Positions 1 through 7,488 are shown, counted from the stretch's first letter. The stretch: 64,000 bases of DNA from Pseudomonadota bacterium (GCA_023416135.1 JAEZIF010000355.1:1-64000); one strand, 5' to 3'. Program-made: numbers and translations. Notes: generated by a model not told the origin, from the sequence alone.

Positions 1-417
1 GCCCTGATCGTCGCCGTGAACGCCACCATGATCTGGCTGGCCGTCGGCTCCTTCTCGGGGCTCTATACCGCCAAGCCGCGGGACCGCGGCCTGCGCTACA
101 ACGCCGTCGTCGAACCGCAGAAGAGCCGCGATGCGCTGGGCTGGCGCGTCGACGCGGCTTGGCATCCCGACACGAATCGCCTGGAAGTCTCGGCGTTCGA
201 CGCCGCCGGCCGGCCCCTCGCCGGCGCGCGCATCTCGGTCGAGTTGGTGCGCCCCGTCGCAAAGCAGCCGCCGGGGGCGGTCGCGATGGGCGCCTCCGAC
301 GGCGGCCGCTTCACAGGCCGTGTCGAGCTGCCGGCGCGCGGCAACTGGGACGTCGACGTCGTGATCGAGCGCGACGGCGAACGCTATGCGCTGACGCGGC
401 GGATGTTCCTGCAATGA
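1..417 (+). CDS. fixH: FixH family protein, 5' partial
   Basis: The reading frame is open from the first base of the window, so the N-terminus lies outside. What remains begins inside a hydrophobic membrane segment (IVAVNATMIWLAVGSFSGLY) followed by the FixH-like stretch TAKPRDRGLRYN and a periplasmic beta-rich domain. FixH is a membrane-anchored protein of the fixGHIS operon needed to assemble the cbb3-type cytochrome c oxidase used under low oxygen. The stop overlaps the start of fixI by four bases (ATGA), so the two are translationally coupled. Identity rests on the GLRYN region, the size and above all the fixI-fixS neighbours. fixG would be expected just upstream, outside the window. Confidence 0.88.
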   Translation, partial: ALIVAVNATMIWLAVGSFSGLYTAKPRDRGLRYNAVVEPQKSRDALGWRVDAAWHPDTNRLEVSAFDAAGRPLAGARISVELVRPVAKQPPGAVAMGASDGGRFTGRVELPARGNWDVDVVIERDGERYALTRRMFLQ

Positions 418-2789
418 GCGACATCGCACTCGCCGCACCGACCGAACCGCGCACCAGCCAGGCCTGCGCCCATTGCGGCGAAGCCCTGCGTGGCGAGGTG
501 CTGCGCGGCGAGAGCCGGTTCTGCTGCGCCGGATGCGCCAGCGCCCATGCCATCATCGGCGCGGCCGGGCTGGCCGCCTTCTACCGGCGCCTCGAGGACA
601 AGCGAGCCCACCGGCCCGCGCCGCTCGACACCGACTTCGCAAGCTACGTCCGATCCGTCGGCGAGACCGAGTGCGAGCTCGAGCTGCTCGTCGACGGCCT
701 CGACTGCGCCGCCTGCGTCTGGCTGGTGGAGAGCCTTCTGGCGCGCAACCCGGCGATCCGCCGCGCCCGTGCCCATCTGTCGACACGCCGCCTGGCGTTG
801 CGCTGGGTCGGGCCCGCCGGCGACGCCAACGCTCATGCCGGGCTGGTCGCCGCGCTCGGCTTCCGCCCGGCGCCCTATCAGGCGTCGGCGACGCTCGGCG
901 CCGACGACCGCGAGACGCGCGACCTGCTGCGCTGCCTCGGTGTGGCGGGCTTCGCCGCGGCCAATGTCATGCTGCTGTCGGTGGCGATCTGGTCGGGCCA
1001 CGACGGATCGATGGGCGACGCCACGCGCACGCTGTTCCATTGGCTGTCGGCCGCGATCGCCCTGCCGGCCATCGCCTATTCGGGGCGGCCGTTCTTTCGC
1101 TCGGCGGTCAATGCGCTCAAGGCCGGACGTACCAACATGGACGTGCCGATTTCGGTCGGCGTCACGCTGGCGTCGGTCGTCAGCCTGCACGAGGCGTGGG
1201 TCGGCGAGCAGCATGCCTACTTCGATTCGGCGATCACGCTGCTCTTCTTCCTGCTGATCGGCCGCTACCTCGACCGCCGGGCGCGTGGCCGGGCGCGCCA
1301 GGCGGTGCAGGCGCTGCTGGCGCTGAGCGGGCGCAGCGCCACGGTGATCGGAGCCGATGGCCGTACCGCGTCGCGGCGCGTCGACCAGCTGGCGCCGGGC
1401 GACGTGCTTCTGATCGCGGCCGGCGAGCGGCTGGCGGCCGACGGCGTCATTGCCGCCGGCCACTCCCTGCTCGACACCACGCTGGTGAGCGGCGAAAGCG
1501 TGCCGCGACCCGTCGAGCCTGGCGCCCAGGTCTTTGCCGGCATGGTCAATCTCGGCGCGCCGCTCAGGGTGCGCGTCACGGCTGCGGGCGAACGCACGCT
1601 CCTGTCGGAGATCGTCCGACTGGTCGAGGCGGCAGAGCGCGGTCGCTCGCGATTCGTTGCCATCGCCGATCGGCTGGCGCGCGCCTACGCACCGGTCGTC
1701 CATCTGACCGCCCTGCTGGCGTTTCTGGGCTGGACGCTGCTGGGCGGTCTCGCCTGGGATCGCGCGCTGCTGGTCGCCACGGCGGTGCTGATCATCACCT
1801 GCCCCTGTGCGCTCGCGCTCGCCGTGCCGGTGGTGCAGGTCGTGGCCAGCACGCGGCTGTTGGGCGACGGCGTGTTGCTGCTGTCGCCGACCGCGCTGGA
1901 GCGCGTGGCCGGCGCCGATCACGTGATCCTCGACAAGACCGGCACGCTGACCCTGGGCCGCCCCGAGCTCGTCGGCACCGGCCACGACCCCGCCCTGCTG
2001 CGACAGGCCGCGGCGATCGCCGCCAATTCGCGCCATCCGCTGGCCCAGGCGCTTTTACGCGCGACGGCGAACGCTGTGCCTGCCGAGGGCGTAGTCGAGC
2101 ATGCCGGCCTCGGGCTGCAGTGCGGCGGCGTCCGCCTGGGCTCGGCCCGCTTCTGTGGCATGGAATATCCGCCGGACGACGGCCATTCCGAGCTGTGGTT
2201 CGTACGGCCCGGAGCGACACCGGTACGCTTTGCCTTTGCCGACCGCCTGCGGCCCGACGCCATCGACACCGTCGCGCGGCTGGCCAGGCGCGGTTTCACG
2301 CTCGAGCTCCTGTCCGGCGATCGTCCGGCGGCGGTGGCGCGCGCCGCTCGCGAGGTCGGCCTGGCGACTTGGCGCGCCGAGGTTTCGCCGGCCGGCAAAG
2401 CGGCGCGCCTGGCGTCGTTGGCCTCCGAAGGCCGGCGCGTCCTGATGATCGGCGATGGCCTGAACGATGCACCGGCGCTGGCGGCGGCCCATGCCTCGAT
2501 CTCGCCGTCCACTGCGGCGGAGGCGACACAGAACGCCGCCGACGCCGTTTTCCAGGGCGATGCGTTCGGCGGCGTCGTCGAGATCGTCGACGTTGCGCGG
2601 CGGGCCGGCCGCCTGATGCGCCAGAACCTTGCGCTCGCCCTGCTCTACAACCTGAGCGCCGTGCCGCTCGCCATCCTGGGCGAGGTGACGCCGCTGGTCG
2701 CGGCGGTCGCCATGTCGTCGTCCTCGCTGCTGGTGATCGGCAACGCCCTGCGGCTCGCGCCACGATCGAGGAGGAAGACCGATGGATAG
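414..2789 (+). CDS. fixI: FixI/CcoI copper-transporting P1B-type ATPase for cbb3 oxidase assembly
   Basis: A 791-residue heavy-metal P-type ATPase that supplies copper for the cbb3 cytochrome oxidase. An N-terminal Cys-rich metal site (CAHC at 18-21 and FCCAGC near 36-41) is typical of FixI/CcoI. It is followed by an HMA domain with DCAAC (Cys98, Cys101), the transmembrane ion site CPC at 463-465, the phosphorylation motif DKTGT with Asp507, and the hinge motif GDGLNDAP from residue 680. The ATG at 414 overlaps the fixH stop, and the gene runs into fixS by eight bases, so fixH-fixI-fixS form one operon. An earlier in-frame start (159) lies entirely inside fixH and is rejected. All catalytic motifs are intact. 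Confidence 0.97.
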   Translation: MSDIALAAPTEPRTSQACAHCGEALRGEVLRGESRFCCAGCASAHAIIGAAGLAAFYRRLEDKRAHRPAPLDTDFASYVRSVGETECELELLVDGLDCAACVWLVESLLARNPAIRRARAHLSTRRLALRWVGPAGDANAHAGLVAALGFRPAPYQASATLGADDRETRDLLRCLGVAGFAAANVMLLSVAIWSGHDGSMGDATRTLFHWLSAAIALPAIAYSGRPFFRSAVNALKAGRTNMDVPISVGVTLASVVSLHEAWVGEQHAYFDSAITLLFFLLIGRYLDRRARGRARQAVQALLALSGRSATVIGADGRTASRRVDQLAPGDVLLIAAGERLAADGVIAAGHSLLDTTLVSGESVPRPVEPGAQVFAGMVNLGAPLRVRVTAAGERTLLSEIVRLVEAAERGRSRFVAIADRLARAYAPVVHLTALLAFLGWTLLGGLAWDRALLVATAVLIITCPCALALAVPVVQVVASTRLLGDGVLLLSPTALERVAGADHVILDKTGTLTLGRPELVGTGHDPALLRQAAAIAANSRHPLAQALLRATANAVPAEGVVEHAGLGLQCGGVRLGSARFCGMEYPPDDGHSELWFVRPGATPVRFAFADRLRPDAIDTVARLARRGFTLELLSGDRPAAVARAAREVGLATWRAEVSPAGKAARLASLASEGRRVLMIGDGLNDAPALAAAHASISPSTAAEATQNAADAVFQGDAFGGVVEIVDVARRAGRLMRQNLALALLYNLSAVPLAILGEVTPLVAAVAMSSSSLLVIGNALRLAPRSRRKTDG

Positions 2790-2925
2790 CCTGCTCGTCC
2801 TGGTGCCCGCCGCCCTGCTGCTCGGCCTCTTGGCGCTCGCGGCGTTCCTGTGGGCGCTGCGCAACGGCCAGTACGACGACCCAGACGGGGCGGCGGGCCG
2901 CATTCTGTTCGACGATGAGCAATAA
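2782..2925 (+). CDS. fixS: FixS/CcoS cbb3 oxidase maturation protein
   Basis: A 47-residue protein beginning MDSLLVLVPAALLLGLLALA with one transmembrane helix and a short acidic cytosolic tail (GQYDDPDGAAGRILFDD). The tail pattern Q-Y-D-D-P-x-G-x-x-x-R-I-L is the hallmark of FixS/CcoS, a small factor required for cofactor insertion into the cbb3 oxidase. It starts inside the last codons of fixI (eight-base overlap, with the upstream GGAGGAAG as ribosome site), which explains why no separate promoter is seen. Position directly after fixI matches the fixGHIS order of rhizobia. Confidence 0.94.
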   Translation: MDSLLVLVPAALLLGLLALAAFLWALRNGQYDDPDGAAGRILFDDEQ

Positions 2926-2935
2926 GGAGAGAACG

Positions 2936-3139
2936 ATGTCTCATTGGATCATGGGGATCTTTACCGGGCTGCTGGGCTTGGCCGGTCTCTTGATTGCAGG
3001 CGCCGCGCGCGATTTCGGCATCCTTGCGTTCGGCCTGGCGTTGGCGCTCTACGCCGTTCTGTTCTGCTGGTGGATGATCAAGACCGCCTACGACGAGATC
3101 GAGCAGGACGCCGGACACCGCGCGTACATTCAGGAGTGA
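2936..3139 (+). CDS. Small two-helix membrane protein, unknown
   Basis: A 67-residue protein starting 10 bases after fixS with a good ribosome site (AAGGAGAG). It has two predicted membrane helices, roughly residues 7-23 and 28-47, and a short charged tail (KTAYDEIEQDAGHRAYIQE). I do not recognise a named family. Its position in the same transcription unit, immediately behind fixS, suggests a link to microaerobic respiration, for example as a small membrane partner of the oxidase or its assembly proteins, but this is inference from context only. The next gene starts five bases after its stop. Confidence 0.7.
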   Translation: MSHWIMGIFTGLLGLAGLLIAGAARDFGILAFGLALALYAVLFCWWMIKTAYDEIEQDAGHRAYIQE

Positions 3140-3144
3140 AGATC

Positions 3145-3522
3145 ATGAGTCTCAAGCGTATCCAACTGGAACTGGCCCGCACGCCCGACCATCCCAACGG
3201 CAGCTCGTCGCACGGCTATGAATTCGTAGCGCCGCTCGACGACAAGGGCCACCTCGCCTCATCCGAATGGCCCACGCAGAAAGGGGCGTGCACGGTGCGC
3301 CGCTTCTGGCCCGGTACGCCCGACGAGCACGGTTCGCTCATTCATCGCCGCGATGGGAGCTGGGCGTTCTCCTATGCCCCCGGCGAGGACGACGACGAGC
3401 CGATCTTCAAGTTCGACCGGCACCGCTTCGTCATCGGCGAGTACGTCACCATCACCGAGCACGACGGCGTCGCGCGGCCGTTCCGCGTCGTCGCCGTCGC
3501 GCCCGCGATCAGGCGGGCCTAG
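3145..3522 (+). CDS. Conserved hypothetical soluble protein
   Basis: A 125-residue soluble protein with no signal peptide or membrane helix. It starts five bases after the preceding small membrane gene; the ribosome site CAGGAG lies in the end of that gene. Notable stretches are HGYEFVAPLDDKGHL, the acidic run GEDDDEPIFKFDRHRF and VGEYVTITEHDG, which look like a small beta-rich fold. Function is unknown to me; it resembles hypothetical proteins found near fix or stress genes in alphaproteobacteria. Its stop overlaps the 3' end of the minus-strand gene 3519-3647 by four bases, so the transcription units converge here. Probably the last gene of the fix operon. Confidence 0.75.
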   Translation: MSLKRIQLELARTPDHPNGSSSHGYEFVAPLDDKGHLASSEWPTQKGACTVRRFWPGTPDEHGSLIHRRDGSWAFSYAPGEDDDEPIFKFDRHRFVIGEYVTITEHDGVARPFRVVAVAPAIRRA

Positions 3523-3647
3523 AGCATGGTCGGCGGCTGGGTCGCCAGCCAGCGGCGGTAGCGGATGTAGGCGATGCCGATGGACACGCCGAAGCCGACA
3601 AAAGAGAAGATCACGAGAAGCAGGTAGTAGAACTGGTCGGTCGTCAT
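3519..3647 (-). CDS. 42-residue single-helix membrane protein behind a FixK/FNR box
   Basis: A minus-strand gene for MTTDQFYYLLLVIFSFVGFG followed by an arginine-rich cytosolic tail (IRYRRWLATQPPTML). One membrane helix of about 20 residues is clear. The ATG at 3647 is chosen over the longer frame because it has a strong ribosome site (GGAGGTGCC) directly upstream and the extra N-terminus is low-complexity. A perfect FixK/FNR site is centred about 58 bases upstream of the start, at a distance compatible with activation. Size and layout resemble small accessory subunits of terminal oxidases, but no specific homology is recognised. It converges on the gene at 3145-3522 with a four-base overlap. 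Confidence 0.7.
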   Translation of the reverse strand: MTTDQFYYLLLVIFSFVGFGVSIGIAYIRYRRWLATQPPTML

Positions 3648-3698
3648 CGGCACCTCCGCTGGTCGCCGGCCATGATCGCCAACCATGCGGCCCATGCG

Positions 3699-3712
3699 TT
3701 GATCCAGATCAA
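3699..3712. promoter_or_regulatory. Perfect FixK/FNR-type box (anaerobox)
   Basis: TTGATCCAGATCAA is a perfect match to the FNR/FixK palindrome TTGAT-N4-ATCAA. It lies in the 110-base intergenic region between the divergent starts at 3647 (minus) and 3758 (plus). With the activator centred at -41.5, transcription would start near 3664 on the minus strand and near 3747 on the plus strand. This leaves short leaders of about 17 and 11 bases, so the box could serve both directions. It fits with the neighbouring fixHIS operon, which is itself classically under FixK control. Confidence 0.85.
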
Positions 3713-3757
3713 CGAGCGACGGCGAACTGCACCTATCCTGTCCACCCGGAGGGTGCA

Positions 3758-4015
3758 ATGGACGCCTGCTACTACTCGATCATCGAACGGGGCGAGGACG
3801 GCCATTTCTGGGGATGGGTGCCCGACCTGCCCGGCATCAGCGCCGACGGCGCGAATGAGAAGGAAGTCGCCGATCGCCTGCTGCGCAACGTGCGCGAATG
3901 CCTGCGCACCCTCATCGTGACCGGCGAGCCCGTGCCTCGGCCGCGTCCGCCGGAGGAGCTGCCCGCCCCGAACGGCGCCCGCGAACTGCGCCGCCTTCTA
4001 CTGATCATCAGCTGA
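3758..4015 (+). CDS. HicB-like small protein (partial RNase H fold), no HicA partner seen
   Basis: An 85-residue protein whose first half, YYSIIERGEDGHFWGWVPDL followed by PGISADGANEKEVADRL, matches the HicB-type fold (a partial RNase H-like domain). This fold usually occurs in HicB antitoxins that pair with the RNA-cleaving toxin HicA. The ribosome site CGGAGGG lies seven bases before the ATG. No HicA-like gene (about 60 residues, double-stranded RNA-binding fold) is visible on either side, and the C-terminal part (RPRPPEELPAPNGARELRRL) shows no obvious DNA-binding domain. It is therefore a solitary HicB-like protein. A perfect FixK/FNR box sits 46 bases upstream, suggesting induction under low oxygen. 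Confidence 0.8.
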   Translation: MDACYYSIIERGEDGHFWGWVPDLPGISADGANEKEVADRLLRNVRECLRTLIVTGEPVPRPRPPEELPAPNGARELRRLLLIIS

Positions 4016-4038
4016 CCATCAACACGACAGGATTACCG

Positions 4039-4434
4039 ATGCCTCTCAGTCGAGCGATCGTCTGGATCGATTCGCGCCATGCCAGTGTCTTCAGGTTCGG
4101 CGCCGACGATCTGGCGCAACACCGGCTTCGAGCCAACAGCCCGTTCCTCGAGGTCGATCACAAGGCCGGCCGCATGCACGCCGGCCGGCCCGCCGCCGAT
4201 CTAGACTTCCTCGACCGTGTCATCGATTCACTGCGGGGCACACGCGCCTGGTGCCTGGCCGGGCCCGACGGCACGAAGGACGAACTGGTCGGCTATCTCG
4301 ACCGGTACAAGGACCGTGACGGGCATGTTGCCGGACTTCGACAGCAGCTCCTCTGCATTTCGTCCATGGATCGGCCGACCGACGACGGGCTGCTCGTGCA
4401 GGCACGCCAGGCTGCCGAGGCGACAACGGCATAA
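4039..4434 (+). CDS. eRF1-like 'translational machinery protein' family
   Basis: A 131-residue protein beginning MPLSRAIVWIDSRHASVFRF. The order of signatures VWID-x-(R/H)-A-x-VF near the start, an internal DHKAG, the segment LAGPDGTKDELVGYL and the end MDRPTDDGLLVQAR matches a small bacterial family annotated as translational machinery protein. That family is related to one domain of the peptide release factor eRF1. Its biochemical role is not established. The start ATG at 4039 is preferred over upstream in-frame codons that lie in the HicB-like gene. It follows the HicB-like gene by 23 bases and probably shares its FixK-linked promoter. The genomic link to low-oxygen genes is inference. Confidence 0.72.
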   Translation: MPLSRAIVWIDSRHASVFRFGADDLAQHRLRANSPFLEVDHKAGRMHAGRPAADLDFLDRVIDSLRGTRAWCLAGPDGTKDELVGYLDRYKDRDGHVAGLRQQLLCISSMDRPTDDGLLVQARQAAEATTA

Positions 4435-4504
4435 AATTCCTGTGAACCGATGCAACCAAAGCCCGGGCCGAGGCCATTGATGGGTGTTACGAGAGGAGCA
4501 TCTG

Positions 4505-4885
4505 ATGACCTACCTGGACCTTGCTCCGGCCATCACGGCCCTTCGTGCACGACCGGAGGAATTCGAGTTCACCCACGACACGCTTCATCACCCGCGCAGT
4601 CGCCACAGGTTCCGCTTCGACAGCGAGGGTGACGTCCAGATCGATGCCCTCTGCGACTGCTCGCTTCTGCGCGCCCGACCCGAGCAGGCCAAGGTGTTCC
4701 ACCAGACCTATCGGGAATGGCATGCCAACTATTGGCGGCCGCTGCAGATCAATCGCGAGTTCGCCTCGCACTTTGGCCCGCCGCCGCTTTGGCGTCGTGC
4801 GGCCATCTGGGTACTGAGGCGGTTGCTGTCGGGGCCGCAGGACTCCAAGCCGATGCCGGCTCCGGCGGTCGCGCCGGCCGAATAA
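4505..4885 (+). CDS. Conserved hypothetical protein
   Basis: A 126-residue, mostly soluble protein with ribosome site GAGAGGAG ahead of the ATG at 4505. The N-terminal half is polar and His-rich (EFTHDTLHHPRSRHRFRFD, then DALCDCSLLRARPEQ). The C-terminal part contains a short hydrophobic, Arg-flanked helix (WRRAAIWVLRRLLSG) that could be amphipathic or membrane-associated, followed by a Pro/Ala tail. I do not recognise the family. It is separated from the previous gene by 70 bases and ends before a hairpin terminator at 4907-4938, so it is the last gene of the small-gene run that follows the FixK box. Confidence 0.65.
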   Translation: MTYLDLAPAITALRARPEEFEFTHDTLHHPRSRHRFRFDSEGDVQIDALCDCSLLRARPEQAKVFHQTYREWHANYWRPLQINREFASHFGPPPLWRRAAIWVLRRLLSGPQDSKPMPAPAVAPAE

Positions 4886-4906
4886 TCCGCGATCACGCCA
4901 AGCCAA

Positions 4907-4938
4907 CGGCGCCCGCTTGACCAGCGAGCGCCGGGTTT
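4907..4938 (+). terminator. Rho-independent-type terminator
   Basis: An 11-base stem with one mismatch (CGGCGCCCGCT ... AGCGAGCGCCG), a five-base loop and a trailing GGTTTT. It lies between two convergent genes (stops at 4885 and 4945). The T-run suits termination of plus-strand transcription from the small-gene cluster. Confidence 0.65.
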
Positions 4939-4944
4939 TGGCGT

Positions 4945-5136
4945 TCAGCGCGTGTAAACCGTCGTTGCCGCGGCCGGAGCGACCGGCGTGGTCACCGTGG
5001 TGGTACTGGCGGTTGCCGGTGTGCTGTAGGTGGTGGTCGTCGCCGCGGCGGGCGCCGGCTGCACCGTGGTGCGCTCCTGTACGGTGCAGGCCGCGGTGGC
5101 CATGACCAGTGTCAATCCAATGATCACGAATTTCAT
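4945..5136 (-). CDS. Small Thr/Ala-rich lipoprotein
   Basis: A 63-residue protein with a lipoprotein signal peptide: MKFVIIGLTLVMATAAC, with Cys at position 17 as the likely lipidated residue. The mature part is low complexity, dominated by Thr, Ala, Pro and Val (repeats such as TTTTYS and TTTVTT). Such entericidin- or osmolarity-type small lipoproteins are common in alphaproteobacteria, but no function can be assigned. The ATG at 5136 is chosen because of the ribosome site AAGGAG in front of it; a longer in-frame start adds a charged N-terminus that would spoil the signal peptide. Transcribed divergently from the VOC gene. Confidence 0.75.
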   Translation of the reverse strand: MKFVIIGLTLVMATAACTVQERTTVQPAPAAATTTTYSTPATASTTTVTTPVAPAAATTVYTR

Positions 5137-5276
5137 GCGAGGCTCCTTGTGCCTGAACGGCACAGGTCGCAACGTGACGGCCCTGCAACGGTTGCCGGAA
5201 GCGACAGGGTGCGAAAATCGCGAGCAGCGATGCGGTGCGTGTGAAAGGATGTCGCCCCCTGACCGAGAGGCTCGCC

Positions 5277-5672
5277 ATGACGCTGCTGCTCAATATCGAC
5301 GTGCCCGACGTCGAGGCCGCCCTGCGCTTCTACACGTCGGCTTTCGGCCTCGAGGTCGGCCGCCGCTTCGGCGCTGACTTCGTCGAGCTTCTGGGCTGGC
5401 CGGCGCCGGTCTATCTGCTGGCCAAGGCCGTCGGCACGATCGGCGCCGGCGGCGATCCCCGGCGCTACAGCCGGCACTGGACACCCGTCCATCCCGACAT
5501 CGTGGTCGACGATGTCGATGGCGCCGTCGAGCGCGCGGTCCGAGCGGGTGCCAAGCTCGAGGTCGAGGCCAAGGACACGACCTGGGGCCGGATTGCCATG
5601 CTGGCCGATCCGTTCGGTCACGGCTTCTGCCTGCTGCAATTCAACGAACGCGGCTACGGCGCATTGCTTTGA
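5277..5672 (+). CDS. VOC family protein (glyoxalase/bleomycin-resistance fold)
   Basis: A 131-residue single-copy vicinal oxygen chelate protein. The typical features are the beta-alpha start LLLNIDVPDVEAALRFYTSA, the repeat VHPDIVVDDVDGAVERAVRA and the end DPFGHGFCLLQF with a His and a hydrophobic strand. Members bind a divalent metal or a small hydrophobic ligand and act as isomerases, lyases, dioxygenases or resistance proteins; the substrate cannot be told here. The start at 5277 is chosen because GAGAGG lies upstream and the alternative upstream start adds a non-conserved tail. It converges with the minus-strand gene ending at 5685. Confidence 0.88.
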   Translation: MTLLLNIDVPDVEAALRFYTSAFGLEVGRRFGADFVELLGWPAPVYLLAKAVGTIGAGGDPRRYSRHWTPVHPDIVVDDVDGAVERAVRAGAKLEVEAKDTTWGRIAMLADPFGHGFCLLQFNERGYGALL

Positions 5673-5684
5673 AGCGCGAAAGCA

Positions 5685-6470
5685 CTACAGCTTCAGCAGG
5701 CTGCCGTAGCCGTCGACCTTGGCCTGCACCCCGGCCGAGCGCAGGCCGTGCCAGAGACTTGCCTGGTTGGCCGAAATCACTGGTCGCTTGAGATCCTGCT
5801 CCAACGCCTCGAGGATGCCGACGCAGCGAAAACCGGTGCCGGCGATCAGCACCCCGTCGGCATCGGCCGGGCACGTCGTCCGGATCTGCCTGTAGAGCGG
5901 CTCGACCTCCTGCTCGAAACCCGCGCCCTGGCTGACCAGCTCGCCGGGCGCCAGATCGCGCCACTTGCGGCCCGGGTCGTAGCGCAGATGACCGGCGAGG
6001 GTAAAACCGTGATCGGCGTAGTAGCGGCAGCCGGCCGCCGCCGTGTCGTCGTTGAACCAGGGCGGAAGCACCAGGAAGGGACGCTTGCTGCCGCAAGCGC
6101 GCAGCGCGGCGCGGGTGTCGATGCCGTTGGTCGTGACGATCGTTCCGTCGCCGAGCAAGGGCAGGAGGCTCACCACCGCCGCTTCGTCCCAACCCTTGCC
6201 GCCCAAGAGGCTGCTCGAGCTGTGTGCGATCACGACGCTCGACAGTCGCATGGCGGCGAACTGGCGGCAGCCACGCACCAGGTCGTCCTCCGGCTCGACG
6301 CCCCGGCGGTCTTCGCGCCAGGGCAGCCAAGGCGCGCGCGCCGTCACGCGGGCGGCATGCACCGACACGCCCGGCGGTGTCATCGCCCACCATTCGGCCT
6401 CCGGCACGGCTTCGTTGCCGACGATGAAAAGGCCGATGCGGGCCCGCCAGCCCCAGTTGTCGTTACTCAC
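5685..6470 (-). CDS. Arylmalonate decarboxylase / maleate isomerase-like enzyme (Asp/Glu racemase superfamily)
   Basis: A 261-residue protein starting with GTG and a clear ribosome site (GGAGG) nine bases upstream. The pattern ARIGLFIVGNEAVPEAEWW at the start, a central VIAHSSSSLLGG and the C-terminal IAGTGFRCVGILEALEQDL identify the Asp/Glu racemase superfamily branch that includes arylmalonate decarboxylase and maleate cis-trans isomerase. Only the C-terminal catalytic Cys (Cys216) is present; the first position, Cys in racemases and isomerases, falls in a Ser run (84-87). A single C-terminal Cys is characteristic of decarboxylating members, so a malonate- or maleate-type substrate decarboxylation is more likely than racemisation. 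This is inference. It is 16 bases downstream of the phosphodiesterase gene and probably cotranscribed with it. Confidence 0.82.
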   Translation of the reverse strand: MSNDNWGWRARIGLFIVGNEAVPEAEWWAMTPPGVSVHAARVTARAPWLPWREDRRGVEPEDDLVRGCRQFAAMRLSSVVIAHSSSSLLGGKGWDEAAVVSLLPLLGDGTIVTTNGIDTRAALRACGSKRPFLVLPPWFNDDTAAAGCRYYADHGFTLAGHLRYDPGRKWRDLAPGELVSQGAGFEQEVEPLYRQIRTTCPADADGVLIAGTGFRCVGILEALEQDLKRPVISANQASLWHGLRSAGVQAKVDGYGSLLKL

Positions 6471-6486
6471 GGAAACAAACCTCCAC

Positions 6487-7488
6487 TCACTTGAAATGCC
6501 AGCGGCTTCCCTGCTCGGGAATGACGAAGCGCACGCCCACGTCGTTGGCCGCCTCGAGCTCCTGCAGGAGCTGGCGCTGTGGCTGTTCCTTGGTCAGCGA
6601 ATACTTGATGTGGCTCACGACTACCGGCAGATCATTCAGCGCCTTGCCGCCGGCAAGGCCGTCGAGCTTGCGCAGTTCCTCCATCAGCCAGCGCGGCGTG
6701 AGATGGCCGAACAGCAGGTTGTCGGGCCGGTCGCTGGTGTAGGACACCTCGATCACTATGGCCTTGAGCCGCTTCTGCTTGACGTACTCGGCCACCTCCG
6801 CCCAGACGTCGGCGAGCCGCGTGCCCTTCTCGACCGCGTCGGGGCCGGTATCGCCGAAGCAGAGGATGCCGTCGCCGCCGCTCTCCAGCAGGAAGGCCGT
6901 CGATTCCATGCCGCCATGGGCCAGCGGAAAGGCGGTCACCGTCATGGCGGTGTCGGCGATCGGCACCGCCTTCCCGGGGGTCAGCTCAACCATGGCGTAT
7001 TTCTTGAGCTGTGGGGCCTTGCCCCGATCGCTGAAGTTTGGCCAGGCGCGCCAATTGAAATAGGTCTCGACGAGATCGGTGCCGACCGAGGGCAGGGCGT
7101 AGATCGGCTTCTTGCTGTCGTCGGGCGAGGCGACGATCAGGCCGGCGACATGGTCGAGATGAGCGTGGCTGATCAAGTAGCCCTTGATCGCATTGGTGAG
7201 CATGTAGCCGACGCGGCTCTGCGGCGAATCAGCCGGCACCGCGACATTGGCGAAGGCGCCCTTCTCCTCGGCCACGCGCAGGCCGTTCACCAGGGTGCCG
7301 GCGTCGCAGGTTACGCCACGGTTGTCGCCATGCGGATGGATCAGCGAAGCGGTGAGGTTGCCGTCCTGGATGCCGCCCAGCGCGCCCAGCACCACCAGGT
7401 CGAAGCCGTCCGCGGCTTGGGCCATGGGCAAACCAGGGAGACACGCCGCCACGGCAATGGCGGCAGCGGCAAGTCTTGCGGATGTCAT
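6487..7488 (-). CDS. Class II 3',5'-cyclic nucleotide phosphodiesterase, secreted
   Basis: A 333-residue protein with an N-terminal signal peptide (about residues 1-25, ending AQAADG). The metal-binding motif SHAHLDHVAGL, the downstream FPLAHGG and CFGDTGPD segments and the VVSHIKYSLT strand place it in the class II cyclic-nucleotide phosphodiesterase family. That family comprises yeast PDE1 and Vibrio CpdP, which have a metallo-beta-lactamase-like zinc fold. It would hydrolyse cAMP or cGMP in the periplasm, allowing external cyclic nucleotides to be scavenged. A GGGGGAG ribosome site precedes the ATG. It is followed 16 bases later by the arylmalonate decarboxylase-like gene. The family assignment is firm; substrate preference is not visible. 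Confidence 0.88.
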   Translation of the reverse strand: MTSARLAAAAIAVAACLPGLPMAQAADGFDLVVLGALGGIQDGNLTASLIHPHGDNRGVTCDAGTLVNGLRVAEEKGAFANVAVPADSPQSRVGYMLTNAIKGYLISHAHLDHVAGLIVASPDDSKKPIYALPSVGTDLVETYFNWRAWPNFSDRGKAPQLKKYAMVELTPGKAVPIADTAMTVTAFPLAHGGMESTAFLLESGGDGILCFGDTGPDAVEKGTRLADVWAEVAEYVKQKRLKAIVIEVSYTSDRPDNLLFGHLTPRWLMEELRKLDGLAGGKALNDLPVVVSHIKYSLTKEQPQRQLLQELEAANDVGVRFVIPEQGSRWHFK

